Assembly: GCA_964592755.1 (NCBI GenBank)
Contig: CAZQFS010000047.1
Location: forward strand, 1 to 18,305
Reading direction: 5' to 3'
DNA: 18,305 nucleotides
Origin: CAZQFS01 sp964592755
GTDB taxonomy: Bacteria > Hydrothermota > Tepidihabitantia > Tepidihabitantales > Tepidihabitantaceae
Every line of letters begins with the position of its first letter. The first letter of the stretch is position 1. This document shows, piece after piece, positions 1 through 6,440 of the stretch. The position numbers and the translations under genes are program-made. The notes beneath the pieces were generated by a model. It was not told the origin of the DNA. It ran no database searches and saw nothing but the letters and a program-made list of their open reading frames with translations.

Positions 1-328
1 GGCCCACGGTCTTGGGGACTGCCGCACACGGCTGGAAGCAGCCGGTCTACTTCCAAACTACGTGTCAATGCACAGGCCTGCGCTTACCTGCGGATTCTGG
101 GGCTGTTTTCCGACCTTCTATTGCTCCTTCCCAGCAGGTTCTTTGCCTTGATGGGTGCGGTCTGTGCCTCGGGCCGGCCTGTAGCAAGCCGTGGGCCGAG
201 AGCTGTCGGCCGTCAGCCGAGCGGCAATACCGGCGGCCGTTCGGCAAAGCAGTGCGCGCAGCCGGCACTGACACGCGAGCAAGAGGTCTCTTTGACGGCA
301 GCGACGACGCGCTGGTAACAGCCCGGTT
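1..328. other. Gene-free stretch at left edge
   Basis: I see no convincing gene here. Short open frames exist on both strands, but their products are Arg/Pro/Ser-rich, as expected of GC-rich non-coding or antisense sequence, and none has a clear SD. The 3' end of the minus-strand gene at 329 abuts this stretch, so it should hold that gene's transcript end. I find no clear hairpin followed by a U-run. No tRNA cloverleaf or tandem repeat was seen. Confidence 0.5.
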
Positions 329-1267
329 TCACAGCAGCGGTTTCTTGGAAGCCGGCAGGGTCTCCTCGAGCTTGTGGATGAACCGGTGGAAGCGTAGGAC
401 GTCGGTCGGATTCCTAGTTAAGAGCATCGAGCCGCCACGGTTGAGTACCTCGATACGCGCGGACCTCCCATCCATCTTCAGTTCGAGTACTTCGACCTGA
501 ATCGGCTCGAACCCGTGTTCAATACCCATGCGCGCCGGCAGGTCGAGAATCCGCTCTTTGCGGGCGTTTCTGATGACTTCGTTCCGCTTGTCCGGCCTGA
601 TTTGCTCGTGGGTTACAACCTTCAGCGTATCGAGTCGGTACGGCAGCCCCCGCGTGAAACCGTACCAGTAGCGCAACTCGAACACATCGTCGGCTCTCTC
701 TGCTGTCGGTGGCCTTGACAGTTGGGCGAACGATGTGACGATACCCTCCCGTTTTTTGGCGCGACGATAGCTGTCGCTGAGCATGCGTCTGATGCCTGGA
801 CCGAAGCTGACCGAGTAACTCGCGATCAGGCCGTCGTAGACGATTCTGTCCCTGAACGGCAGAAGTACGGCTTCGACCGCGACCGGCAGGTGGGGCCCGA
901 GCATCATCTCAAACGGCTTGTTCGGGGCCACGACCCCGTATGCCCGGGAGTCGTCGCTGAGAAAGACCGTGTACTTCCGCAAGTAGCGCCAGACGAAAAA
1001 CTCACCCCGCAGGAAGCCCTTCCAGCTCCGCACGATGGCGAGGTCATCATCCGAGAAGTGAAACGGGTTCGCGCCGACGAAGGAGTCGAATAGGTCGGGA
1101 TGCTTGTAGAGTTCGTCTCGCAATCTCCGCCAGGTTTCTTCGTCAATCTTCGACAGGGCTTCCGGGCTCGTCACTTGCGGCAGCAACTCAAGCTGCTGAT
1201 TCGCGTAGAGCAGCAGATGCCAAAGCAGCCGATAGAAGAGGTCACGGTCCTCGTCAGGCAATGTCAT
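329..1267 (-). CDS. Conserved-looking hypothetical protein, 312 aa, cytoplasmic
   Basis: I do not recognise the function. The 312-residue product has no signal peptide and no clear membrane segment. The N-terminal third (about 1-75) is helical and rich in Leu and acidic residues. A central block around 130-150 (VEAVLLPFRDRIVYDGL) looks like a conserved motif, followed by a basic helical stretch (about 160-185) and a more beta-like C-terminal half ending in a basic tail. The ATG is supported by GAGGA about 6 nt upstream. The ORF has normal GC-rich third positions and beats its overlapping antisense frames. A small minus-strand ORF ends 24 bp upstream, so the two may be co-transcribed. The coding region is secure; the role is unknown. 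Confidence 0.8.
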   Translation of the reverse strand: MTLPDEDRDLFYRLLWHLLLYANQQLELLPQVTSPEALSKIDEETWRRLRDELYKHPDLFDSFVGANPFHFSDDDLAIVRSWKGFLRGEFFVWRYLRKYTVFLSDDSRAYGVVAPNKPFEMMLGPHLPVAVEAVLLPFRDRIVYDGLIASYSVSFGPGIRRMLSDSYRRAKKREGIVTSFAQLSRPPTAERADDVFELRYWYGFTRGLPYRLDTLKVVTHEQIRPDKRNEVIRNARKERILDLPARMGIEHGFEPIQVEVLELKMDGRSARIEVLNRGGSMLLTRNPTDVLRFHRFIHKLEETLPASKKPLL

Positions 1268-1291
1268 CTGGTTTCCTCGTCAGCCCGGTTC

Positions 1292-1546
1292 TCATCCCAT
1301 TGGCCAACTGGCTATTACCCTGTTGCTTTCGGACATCAGGCGGACGGTTTCTTTGGCTGCCTCGAGGCCGACATCTCTGGTCTCGATGAAGCCGAACCGC
1401 GGCGCGGGCGGCCAGCCTCGGGTTGTGCATGTTCGAACTATGCCGAATGGCAGACAGAAGTCAAGGCGCGCGGCCCGGTTTGCGGCGCGGATGACCTTGC
1501 GGACAAGGTCTGCACGGTTGAGCCACGTCGCGGCTACATCAGTCAT
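1292..1546 (-). CDS. Possible small ORF, 84 aa, unknown
   Basis: This 84-residue frame begins with ATG and stops 24 bp before the start of the 312-aa gene on the same strand. Codon third positions are GC-rich and the amino-acid mix is plausible (N-terminal helix with NRADLVRKVIRAANRAARLD, a Pro-rich middle, a helical end). No strong SD precedes the ATG, and the frame stays open further upstream. It contains a 29-bp segment (1385-1413) that recurs inverted inside the TPR gene at 5057-5085 in another reading frame. That weakens the coding case, because the segment could be repeat-derived. It may be a small cistron leading the 312-aa gene or a spurious frame. No family recognised. Confidence 0.35.
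   Translation of the reverse strand: MTDVAATWLNRADLVRKVIRAANRAARLDFCLPFGIVRTCTTRGWPPAPRFGFIETRDVGLEAAKETVRLMSESNRVIASWPMG
1385..1413 (+). repeat. 29-bp repeat copy A (inverted partner at 5057-5085)
   Basis: Bases 1385-1413 are identical to the reverse complement of 5057-5085. After a one-base insertion at 1414 the match continues for seven more bases (1415-1421 against the complement of 5050-5056). This copy lies in the doubtful 84-aa ORF; the other lies in TPR-coding sequence. Confidence 0.75.
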
Positions 1547-1569
1547 CCGAAGTTGAGCAGGAACCAGGG

Positions 1570-1594
1570 AGGGTCAATCGACTTCCTTGACCCT
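1570..1594. promoter_or_regulatory. Inverted repeat overlapping a -35 box
   Basis: AGGGTCAA (1570-1577) and TTGACCCT (1587-1594) form an exact 8-bp inverted repeat with a 9-nt centre. The right arm contains the TTGACC proposed as the -35 element of the following gene. The arrangement would suit an operator for a dimeric regulator. This is inference from position and symmetry only. Confidence 0.3.
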
Positions 1595-1614
1595 GGCCCA
1601 AGGCAGGTTATTAT
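1587..1614 (+). promoter_or_regulatory. Predicted sigma70-like promoter for the 576-aa secreted protein
   Basis: TTGACC (1587-1592) and TATTAT (1609-1614) are separated by 16 bp. They lie in a locally AT-richer island of the GC-rich intergenic region. Transcription would start near 1621, giving a leader of about 100 nt before the ATG at 1721. No other good promoter match was seen between the divergent genes. Confidence 0.5.
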
Positions 1615-1706
1615 AACACACTCCGGTTCGGCCCACGGTTCTGTGCATCGGCCGGGTGACGGCGGAACAACGGCGTCGACGGAGTTGATTATGTCCAATT
1701 CAGCAT

Positions 1707-1714
1707 AAGGAGGT
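1707..1714 (+). promoter_or_regulatory. Strong Shine-Dalgarno, AAGGAGGT
   Basis: A near-perfect anti-SD complement lies 6 nt before the ATG at 1721. It fixes the start of the secreted protein gene and suggests efficient translation. Confidence 0.85.
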
Positions 1715-1720
1715 CCGCTA

Positions 1721-3451
1721 ATGCGTAAGTCAGTCATCCTGTGCCTCGCTGTAGTGGTCGGACTCACTCTGGCCGGCACAGAGCGGTGGATCGGGCCAAG
1801 CCCCGCTGTCCACTACACTATTCCGAATCCCGAGCCCGGCGTGTTCCCGCACAGCCCGGGTCTGTTCATGCCTGCGCTTGACACGCTGAAGTACGACGAC
1901 AACATGGCCGCGAGCGCATGGGCGATGCGTGTCCGCGGTGGTGGCTGGGGTGTCAAGTTCATCAGTCCGGGCGACAACGTGACCCTGGCCGGCGCCTTGA
2001 TTCACTTCTACTCAGGCTGGCCTGTGCCGGGCGGCACTCGCGCCCTGGTCAAGGTGTATGCCGACGACGGGCCCAACGGTTCGCCCGGTACGGAGCTGTT
2101 CGCCTCAGACACCGTGACCGGCATCGTTCGCGGTCAGTGGAACTACGTCCCCATCAACGTCCCGGTTGTCGCGAGCAACTTCTACGTTTTCTACTGTCAC
2201 GCGGATACCTACCCGAACTGCCCCGGCCTTTCGATTGACGCGTTCAACAACGCACCCTACCACCGGAAATGGCAGACGATGGGTCCAGGTCAGTTCACGG
2301 AAGACAACACGCGCGGCGACTGGTTGATTCGCGCCGTGCTCGACTGGACCCCACAGGACGTCAACGCCTCGGCGCTCTGGTTTGCTACGAACATGCCCAA
2401 GGATACTCTGCCCAACATCAACTTCCAGATTCGGGCGATGATTAAGAACCTGGGCAACAACGCGCTGCCGCTGGGCACGCCGGTCAGGTTGATGATTACC
2501 GGGCCTCAGAGCTATGTCTACGAGGATACGATGGGCACGAGTTCTGCTCTGAATCGGGGTCAGACTCAGCAGATGAACTTCGCCCCGGCCTGGCGGATTC
2601 CGACGACATCGGGCGAATACCTAATCAAGGTCTGGACCGAAGCCGCCGGCGAACAGTGGCCCGCGAACGACACCATCGCCTACAACCTGAGCGTTGCCCG
2701 GTGGCTCCAGTACTTCAGCGAAACCGGCCTCGCCTGGTTAACCTGGGCCGGTCCGGAACGCGCGGTCAAGTTCAACCCGCAGGCGTTCGGCGTGCCGTAC
2801 CCGGTCGGACTGGGCCGCGCGCGCGCGCAGTTCTACTGGCACCAGCAGTATCCCTGGCCCGACTCGAGCTTCAAGTTCCGCGTCTATGACGAGGACGGTT
2901 CGACCCTGCTCTACGAGTCTGAGGAAATTGAGGCCATTCCGGGTCAGCCCGGCGCGTTCAAGGCCGCGGATTTTGACTCGGTGCTCATCTTCCAGTCGGG
3001 TGAGTTCTACGTCTCGGTTGCGCCGACGAGTTCGACCGGCCACCCCTCAAGCTGCGGCAGCGATTCCGTGCTCAGCCGCAGCTACTACGGTATGCCTGGC
3101 GGATGGCAGCCATGGACCATGGGCGAGTTGTTCATCTCGGCCTCGGTTCAGGGCGGAGTCGGAGTCGAGGAGGGATTTGACCCACAGCTCCGGCGTCCCA
3201 GCCTGACGGTGTCGGGCTATCCCAACCCGACCGAGGACCAGATAACGGTAAGGTGGCAGGTACCGAACCGCCAGCCGGCAAGCATCAACCTCTACGACGC
3301 GACCGGCCGGCTCGTGCGCAACCTGCTTACGACCGACAAGACCCGCGTCGGCACGCTCCTGTTCGAGACGAAGTCGCTGGTCCCGGGTATCTACCTGCTC
3401 AGCCTTGAGACCAGGGACGGCACTGCTACCCGCAAGCTCGTCGTCAGGTAG
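1721..3451 (+). CDS. Secreted multidomain protein with T9SS-like C-terminal sorting domain, 576 aa
   Basis: This is an exported, probably surface-attached or released protein. The N-terminus (MRKSVILCLAVVVGLTLAG) is a typical signal peptide. Residues about 55-208 look like a beta-sandwich unit ending in WLIRAVLDW. Residues about 210-327 resemble a CARDB/NEW3-type Ig-like module (IKNLGNNALPLGTPVRLMI). About 335-478 form a second beta-sandwich similar in layout to the first (FKFRVYDEDGSTLLYESEEI, ending MGELFISASVQG). From about 488 to 576 is a por-secretion-type module with GYPNPTEDQ, INLYDATGRLVRNL and VPGIYLLSLETRDGTATRKLVVR-like strands. These modules direct export through the type IX system in Bacteroidota; transfer of that role here is inference. 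No catalytic motif is visible, so it may bind a surface ligand or be structural. The start is fixed by AAGGAGGT. Confidence 0.92.
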   Translation: MRKSVILCLAVVVGLTLAGTERWIGPSPAVHYTIPNPEPGVFPHSPGLFMPALDTLKYDDNMAASAWAMRVRGGGWGVKFISPGDNVTLAGALIHFYSGWPVPGGTRALVKVYADDGPNGSPGTELFASDTVTGIVRGQWNYVPINVPVVASNFYVFYCHADTYPNCPGLSIDAFNNAPYHRKWQTMGPGQFTEDNTRGDWLIRAVLDWTPQDVNASALWFATNMPKDTLPNINFQIRAMIKNLGNNALPLGTPVRLMITGPQSYVYEDTMGTSSALNRGQTQQMNFAPAWRIPTTSGEYLIKVWTEAAGEQWPANDTIAYNLSVARWLQYFSETGLAWLTWAGPERAVKFNPQAFGVPYPVGLGRARAQFYWHQQYPWPDSSFKFRVYDEDGSTLLYESEEIEAIPGQPGAFKAADFDSVLIFQSGEFYVSVAPTSSTGHPSSCGSDSVLSRSYYGMPGGWQPWTMGELFISASVQGGVGVEEGFDPQLRRPSLTVSGYPNPTEDQITVRWQVPNRQPASINLYDATGRLVRNLLTTDKTRVGTLLFETKSLVPGIYLLSLETRDGTATRKLVVR

Positions 3452-3466
3452 CGCCATCTCATCATC

Positions 3467-3497
3467 ATGGGGACACGATGCCGAATCGTGTCCCCAT
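3467..3497. repeat. REP-like hairpin A, perfect 13-bp stem
   Basis: ATGGGGACACGAT (3467-3479) and ATCGTGTCCCCAT (3485-3497) are exact complements around the loop GCCGA. The hairpin sits between the stop of the secreted-protein gene (3451) and the GTG start at 3513. It lacks a following U-run, so it is an atypical terminator at best. A related hairpin lies at 5440-5472, which suggests a dispersed REP-like element. Confidence 0.8.
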
Positions 3498-3512
3498 TCT
3501 TCAGCAGCAGCC

Positions 3513-5435
3513 GTGAAACCGACAACCCGACGAGGAACGCGCACCTGGCACTGGTTCTTCGTCGTCACCGCGGCTGGGTTCTTTCTGAGGCTTGTCTACC
3601 TTTTTCAGGCCCGCGCGAACGACCCGCTTTTCTTCTCGCCTCAGATGGACGGACTCTACCATCACCAGTGGGCGCTTGCGGTCGCGGCCGGCCGCGAGTT
3701 CATCCCCGACGCCTTTTTCCGTGCGCCGCTCTACCCGTACTTTCTTGGCCTGCTCTACCGGCTGTTCGGGCCGAACCTGTTTGCTGTGCGCCTTGTCCAA
3801 GCGGTCATCGGCAGCCTCTCGTGCGGCCTGACCTATCTGCTGGCACGTCGTGTGTTCCGCCGCACCGACGGCAGGGCAAGGCCGGACGTGCTCGCGCGTG
3901 TTGCCGGATTCTGCCTTGCCGCGTATCCGCTGGCCATCTACTTTGACGGCGAGTTACTCATCGCGGGCCTGCTTGTCTGTCTGACCCTGCTTGGGCTTTG
4001 GTCGCTCTACCGCAGTTGGGACCTTGACCGTCAGTGGTACGTGCCAGGTTTGGTACTGGGCCTGGCCGCCATTGCCCGACCCAACACCCTTGCTTTCCTG
4101 GCGGTGCTGCCGGTCTGGATGTTCATTGAGTATCGTCGCAAAGCCTGGTCGCGTCTGGCCTGGGTCTGGGGTGCGGCTGCTCTCGTTGTCCTGCCGGTTA
4201 CGGTTCGCAACTACATGGTCAGCCGCCAGTTCGTACCAATTGCCTGGCAGGCCGGGACCAACTTCTACATCGGCAATAACCCGAGCTCGGACGGTGTTAC
4301 CGCGGTCCTGCCAGGCACTCGCGCCACGTGGTGGGGCGGGTACAACGACGTCAAGGCCGCAGCCGAGAAGACGCTGGGCAGAGAGCTCAAGGGCGCGAAG
4401 ATTGACCGCTTCTGGCTGACACAGGGCCTCAGATTCTGGCAGCAGGAGCCGGCGAGAGCCCTGATGTTGCTTGCAAGAAAGACCTTCCTCTGGTTCTCCG
4501 GGTTTGAGGTATCCAACAACCGTGACATCTACTTCTTCCGGCGCTACACCATGCTCAGGTACGTGCTCCACAACCTGCCTCTGTTCAAGTTCCCGTTCGG
4601 CCTGATCATGCCCCTTGCTCTGGCCGGGGCCTGGCTCCTGCGCCGGAGCTGGCGTCGGTTCCTGCCGCTCTATCTCTTCGCGGTCAGCCTCAGCCTTTCG
4701 TTTGTCTTCTTCTTTATTGCCGACCGCTTTCGGATGCCCCTCGTCCCCATAGTGCTCATCCTCGCCTCAGCGGCCGTTTTCCGGCTCGCCGAGCTGCGAG
4801 GGGTGCGACTGCTCGCACCGGCGGCGATTCTGTCCGGCTCGTTCCTGCTCCTGAATGCCAACCTTGCCGGTGCCGGCCGGCATGCGCCCGAGGCACAGAG
4901 CCACTATGCCGTCGCCGTCGGTCTGCACCAGCAGAAGGAGACTGAGCCGGCCCTGGCTGAGCTCGCCCAGGCTCTGCGGGAAGACTCTGCCGCCAACTTC
5001 CTCTCGCTCGAAGTGAATATCCGCCTGGCCCAGGGGCGCACCGACCTGGCCGAGGCGGCCGCCCGCGCCGCGGTTCGGCTTCATCCGCACCAGGCAGATG
5101 CACTATGTCTGCTCGGCATGGTCCTGGCCGAGACCGGCCGACTCGACTCGGCCCGGGTCTGGTTCGAGCTGGCCCTGGCGCTCGACCCCTACTCAGCCGA
5201 GGCCTGGAACAACCTGGGGAACACTGCCATGGCCCGACGCAACCTCACGGCGGCCCGCCACTGCTACGAGCAGGCACTCCTTATCAACCCGACCTTTGCC
5301 GGCGCGCTGTTCCATCTGGGACTGATAGATTACTTCGAAGGGAACAAGTCCCGGGCTTACGCCCGCTGGCGGGAGGTCAGGAGGCTCGACCCGAGCCATG
5401 AGCGGGCCCGGGCCGCACTTGAGCAGCTCCACTGA
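3513..5435 (+). CDS. Membrane GT-C-type glycosyltransferase (ArnT/PMT-like) fused to TPR repeats, 640 aa
   Basis: This is a predicted polyprenyl-phosphate-sugar-dependent glycosyltransferase of the GT-C fold. Residues 1-455 carry many hydrophobic segments. TM1 (about 14-31) is followed by an outside loop with MDGLYHHQWA (Asp46), where ArnT/PMT-like enzymes have their acidic catalytic residue, and then FRAPLYPYFLG, also typical of the family. From about 462 to 640 are roughly five tetratricopeptide repeats (for example AEAWNNLGNTAMARRNLTAARHCYEQALLINP-type units). I chose GTG at 3513 over an in-frame ATG at 3405. The latter would lie inside the preceding gene and translate through hairpin A, and its extra residues are low-complexity Ser/Ala. 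The first TM begins just after the GTG. No good SD is seen, so translation may depend on upstream read-through. Acceptor and sugar are unknown; glycosylation of surface proteins or polymer is possible. Confidence 0.82.
   Translation: MKPTTRRGTRTWHWFFVVTAAGFFLRLVYLFQARANDPLFFSPQMDGLYHHQWALAVAAGREFIPDAFFRAPLYPYFLGLLYRLFGPNLFAVRLVQAVIGSLSCGLTYLLARRVFRRTDGRARPDVLARVAGFCLAAYPLAIYFDGELLIAGLLVCLTLLGLWSLYRSWDLDRQWYVPGLVLGLAAIARPNTLAFLAVLPVWMFIEYRRKAWSRLAWVWGAAALVVLPVTVRNYMVSRQFVPIAWQAGTNFYIGNNPSSDGVTAVLPGTRATWWGGYNDVKAAAEKTLGRELKGAKIDRFWLTQGLRFWQQEPARALMLLARKTFLWFSGFEVSNNRDIYFFRRYTMLRYVLHNLPLFKFPFGLIMPLALAGAWLLRRSWRRFLPLYLFAVSLSLSFVFFFIADRFRMPLVPIVLILASAAVFRLAELRGVRLLAPAAILSGSFLLLNANLAGAGRHAPEAQSHYAVAVGLHQQKETEPALAELAQALREDSAANFLSLEVNIRLAQGRTDLAEAAARAAVRLHPHQADALCLLGMVLAETGRLDSARVWFELALALDPYSAEAWNNLGNTAMARRNLTAARHCYEQALLINPTFAGALFHLGLIDYFEGNKSRAYARWREVRRLDPSHERARAALEQLH
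5057..5085 (-). repeat. 29-bp repeat copy B (inverted partner at 1385-1413)
   Basis: This segment is the exact reverse complement of 1385-1413. Here it encodes an ordinary TPR helix (about AARAAVRLHP), so its sequence is explained by the protein. The copy at 1385 is read in a different frame. Confidence 0.75.
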
Positions 5436-5439
5436 GGAA

Positions 5440-5472
5440 AACCGGGATACGATGCAGAACCGTGTTCCGGTT
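5440..5472. terminator. REP-like hairpin B / bidirectional terminator between convergent genes
   Basis: AACCGGGATACG (5440-5451) pairs with CGTGTTCCGGTT (5461-5472) through 12 pairs, two of them G-U on the plus-strand RNA. It fills the 36-bp gap between the convergent stop codons (5435 and 5472), where a shared terminator is expected. Its core matches hairpin A (GATGCMGAAYCGTGT), so it is also a diverged member of the same repeat family. Confidence 0.65.
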
Positions 5473-6170
5473 CACGGCACTTTGTTTCTCAGGGCCTGAA
5501 TCGCAGCCAGTCCGGCCTTGACGTTGTCGCCCTTCTCGCCTTCCGGTTTGTCTTTGAGCAGACGACGATAGACCGCCTCGGCCTTGTCAAGCTGATTGGC
5601 CTGGCGCAGGCAGCGGGCCGCAGCCAGCATCGCCTCAAAGGCGAACGGGGACTTGCGGTAGTTCCTGTAGACTGTCTCGTAGGCGCGCGCCGCGGCAACG
5701 TGGTTGCCGAGCTGCTCTTCGCAGTTGCCGATGGCCATCTGGGCCGCGGGTGAGAGCAGTGGGTCCTTGCGGGCTCGGCTGAGGAACCGGCCAAACTCGG
5801 CCTTGGCCTCGGCGTAGCGTTCGGTGTTGTAGTAGATGTTACCCAGGTAGAAATGGGCTTTGGCCCCGACATACTCCCGGCCAAACCGACTGGCGATATC
5901 CTTGAAAACCTGCTCAGCCTGCTCGGTGTTTCCCGACGAGTAGATGCCCAGTCCCTCGGTGAATTTGATTTCCGCCTGAACGTTGACGCCTTTGCCAGTG
6001 TTCTGGACGAGCAGGATGATGCCGACGATGACTGCGACGACCAGTCCGGCCCCAATCAGGAACTTCTGGCGGTCGCGGTAGTAGGCGGCGATTGTCTTCT
6101 CGACCAGCGTCTGGAAGCCGTCCTGCTTCAGGTCTTGTTTGCTGACCCGGTGCTTGCCTCTGAATCGCAT
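5472..6170 (-). CDS. Membrane-anchored TPR protein, YfgM/YbgF-like organisation, 232 aa
   Basis: The product has a basic N-terminal tail (about 1-35, with KQDLKQDGFQTLVEKTIAAY) and one hydrophobic segment (about 38-55, FLIGAGLVVAVIVGIILLV). A periplasmic TPR region (about 63-225) follows, with repeats such as AKAHFYLGNIYYNTERYAEA and AAQMAIGNCEEQLGNHVAAA. This layout of a cytoplasmic tail, single TM and periplasmic TPRs matches the YfgM/TPR_21-like family associated with SecYEG and periplasmic chaperones. The similarity is architectural, so no symbol is given. The ATG is preceded by AAAGGA at good spacing. The gene starts 16 nt after tRNA-Arg on the same strand with no promoter between, so it is probably co-transcribed with the tRNA. 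It ends at hairpin B. Confidence 0.85.
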   Translation of the reverse strand: MRFRGKHRVSKQDLKQDGFQTLVEKTIAAYYRDRQKFLIGAGLVVAVIVGIILLVQNTGKGVNVQAEIKFTEGLGIYSSGNTEQAEQVFKDIASRFGREYVGAKAHFYLGNIYYNTERYAEAKAEFGRFLSRARKDPLLSPAAQMAIGNCEEQLGNHVAAARAYETVYRNYRKSPFAFEAMLAAARCLRQANQLDKAEAVYRRLLKDKPEGEKGDNVKAGLAAIQALRNKVP

Positions 6171-6186
6171 GATGTCCTTTGTACGC

Positions 6187-6260
6187 TACCCCTGGGGCGA
6201 TTCGAACGCCCGACCTGCGGTTTAGGAAACCGCCGCTCTATCCGCCTGAGCTACAGGGGT
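6187..6260 (-). tRNA. tRNA-Arg, anticodon CCU
   Basis: The minus strand folds into a full cloverleaf. The 7-bp acceptor stem is ACCCCTG/CAGGGGT with discriminator A. The D-arm starts at GCTCAGGCGGATAGAGC. The anticodon stem GCGGT/ACCGC encloses the loop TTCCTAA (anticodon CCT, reading AGG). The T-arm is GGGCG-TTCGAAT-CGCCC. The 3' CCA is not encoded (the genome continues GCG after the discriminator), so it must be added after transcription. Confidence 0.96.
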
Positions 6261-6269
6261 GAGTGGGAG

Positions 6270-6297
6270 ATTATACGGGCAGCCTGGCCAAAGTCAA
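6270..6297 (-). promoter_or_regulatory. Strong sigma70 promoter for tRNA-Arg and the TPR gene
   Basis: On the minus strand, TTGACT (6297-6292) and a consensus TATAAT (6275-6270) are 16 bp apart. The -10 box ends 9 bp before the tRNA 5' end at 6260, so the leader is only a few nucleotides. It is the best promoter match in the window. Confidence 0.8.
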
Positions 6298-6328
6298 AGT
6301 CGCGTTTCGGCCTGGAATCCGACATTGA

Positions 6329-6414
6329 GCCACGAAGAGCACGAAAGGCACGAACGGATGGGTGCACCGCGGGCTCCGCTTGGCCCTCTGTTCGGACTTC
6401 GTGTACTTCGTGGC
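6329..6414. repeat. Palindromic dispersed-type repeat (GCCACGAAG... arms)
   Basis: GCCACGAAGAGCACGAA (6329-6345) and TTCGTGTACTTCGTGGC (6398-6414) are inverted repeats matching at 15 of 17 positions. The centre is GC-rich and holds a small palindrome (GGTGCACC, 6361-6368). Translated, it gives the HEEHERHE / LRVLRGS-type peptide strings that I recall as spurious products of intergenic repeats in many unrelated bacteria; this is memory, not a search. It lies between the end of the big minus-strand operon (6441) and the tRNA promoter, so it may also terminate the operon transcript. Confidence 0.7.
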
Positions 6415-6440
6415 AGCCAATCTCGGGATTGGGGTTCGGT

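Noticed and set aside
3405..3512. Upstream in-frame ATG extension of the glycosyltransferase
   Set aside because: The extra 36 codons lie over the end of the previous gene and hairpin A and encode Ser/Ala-rich filler. The first membrane helix fits the GTG at 3513.
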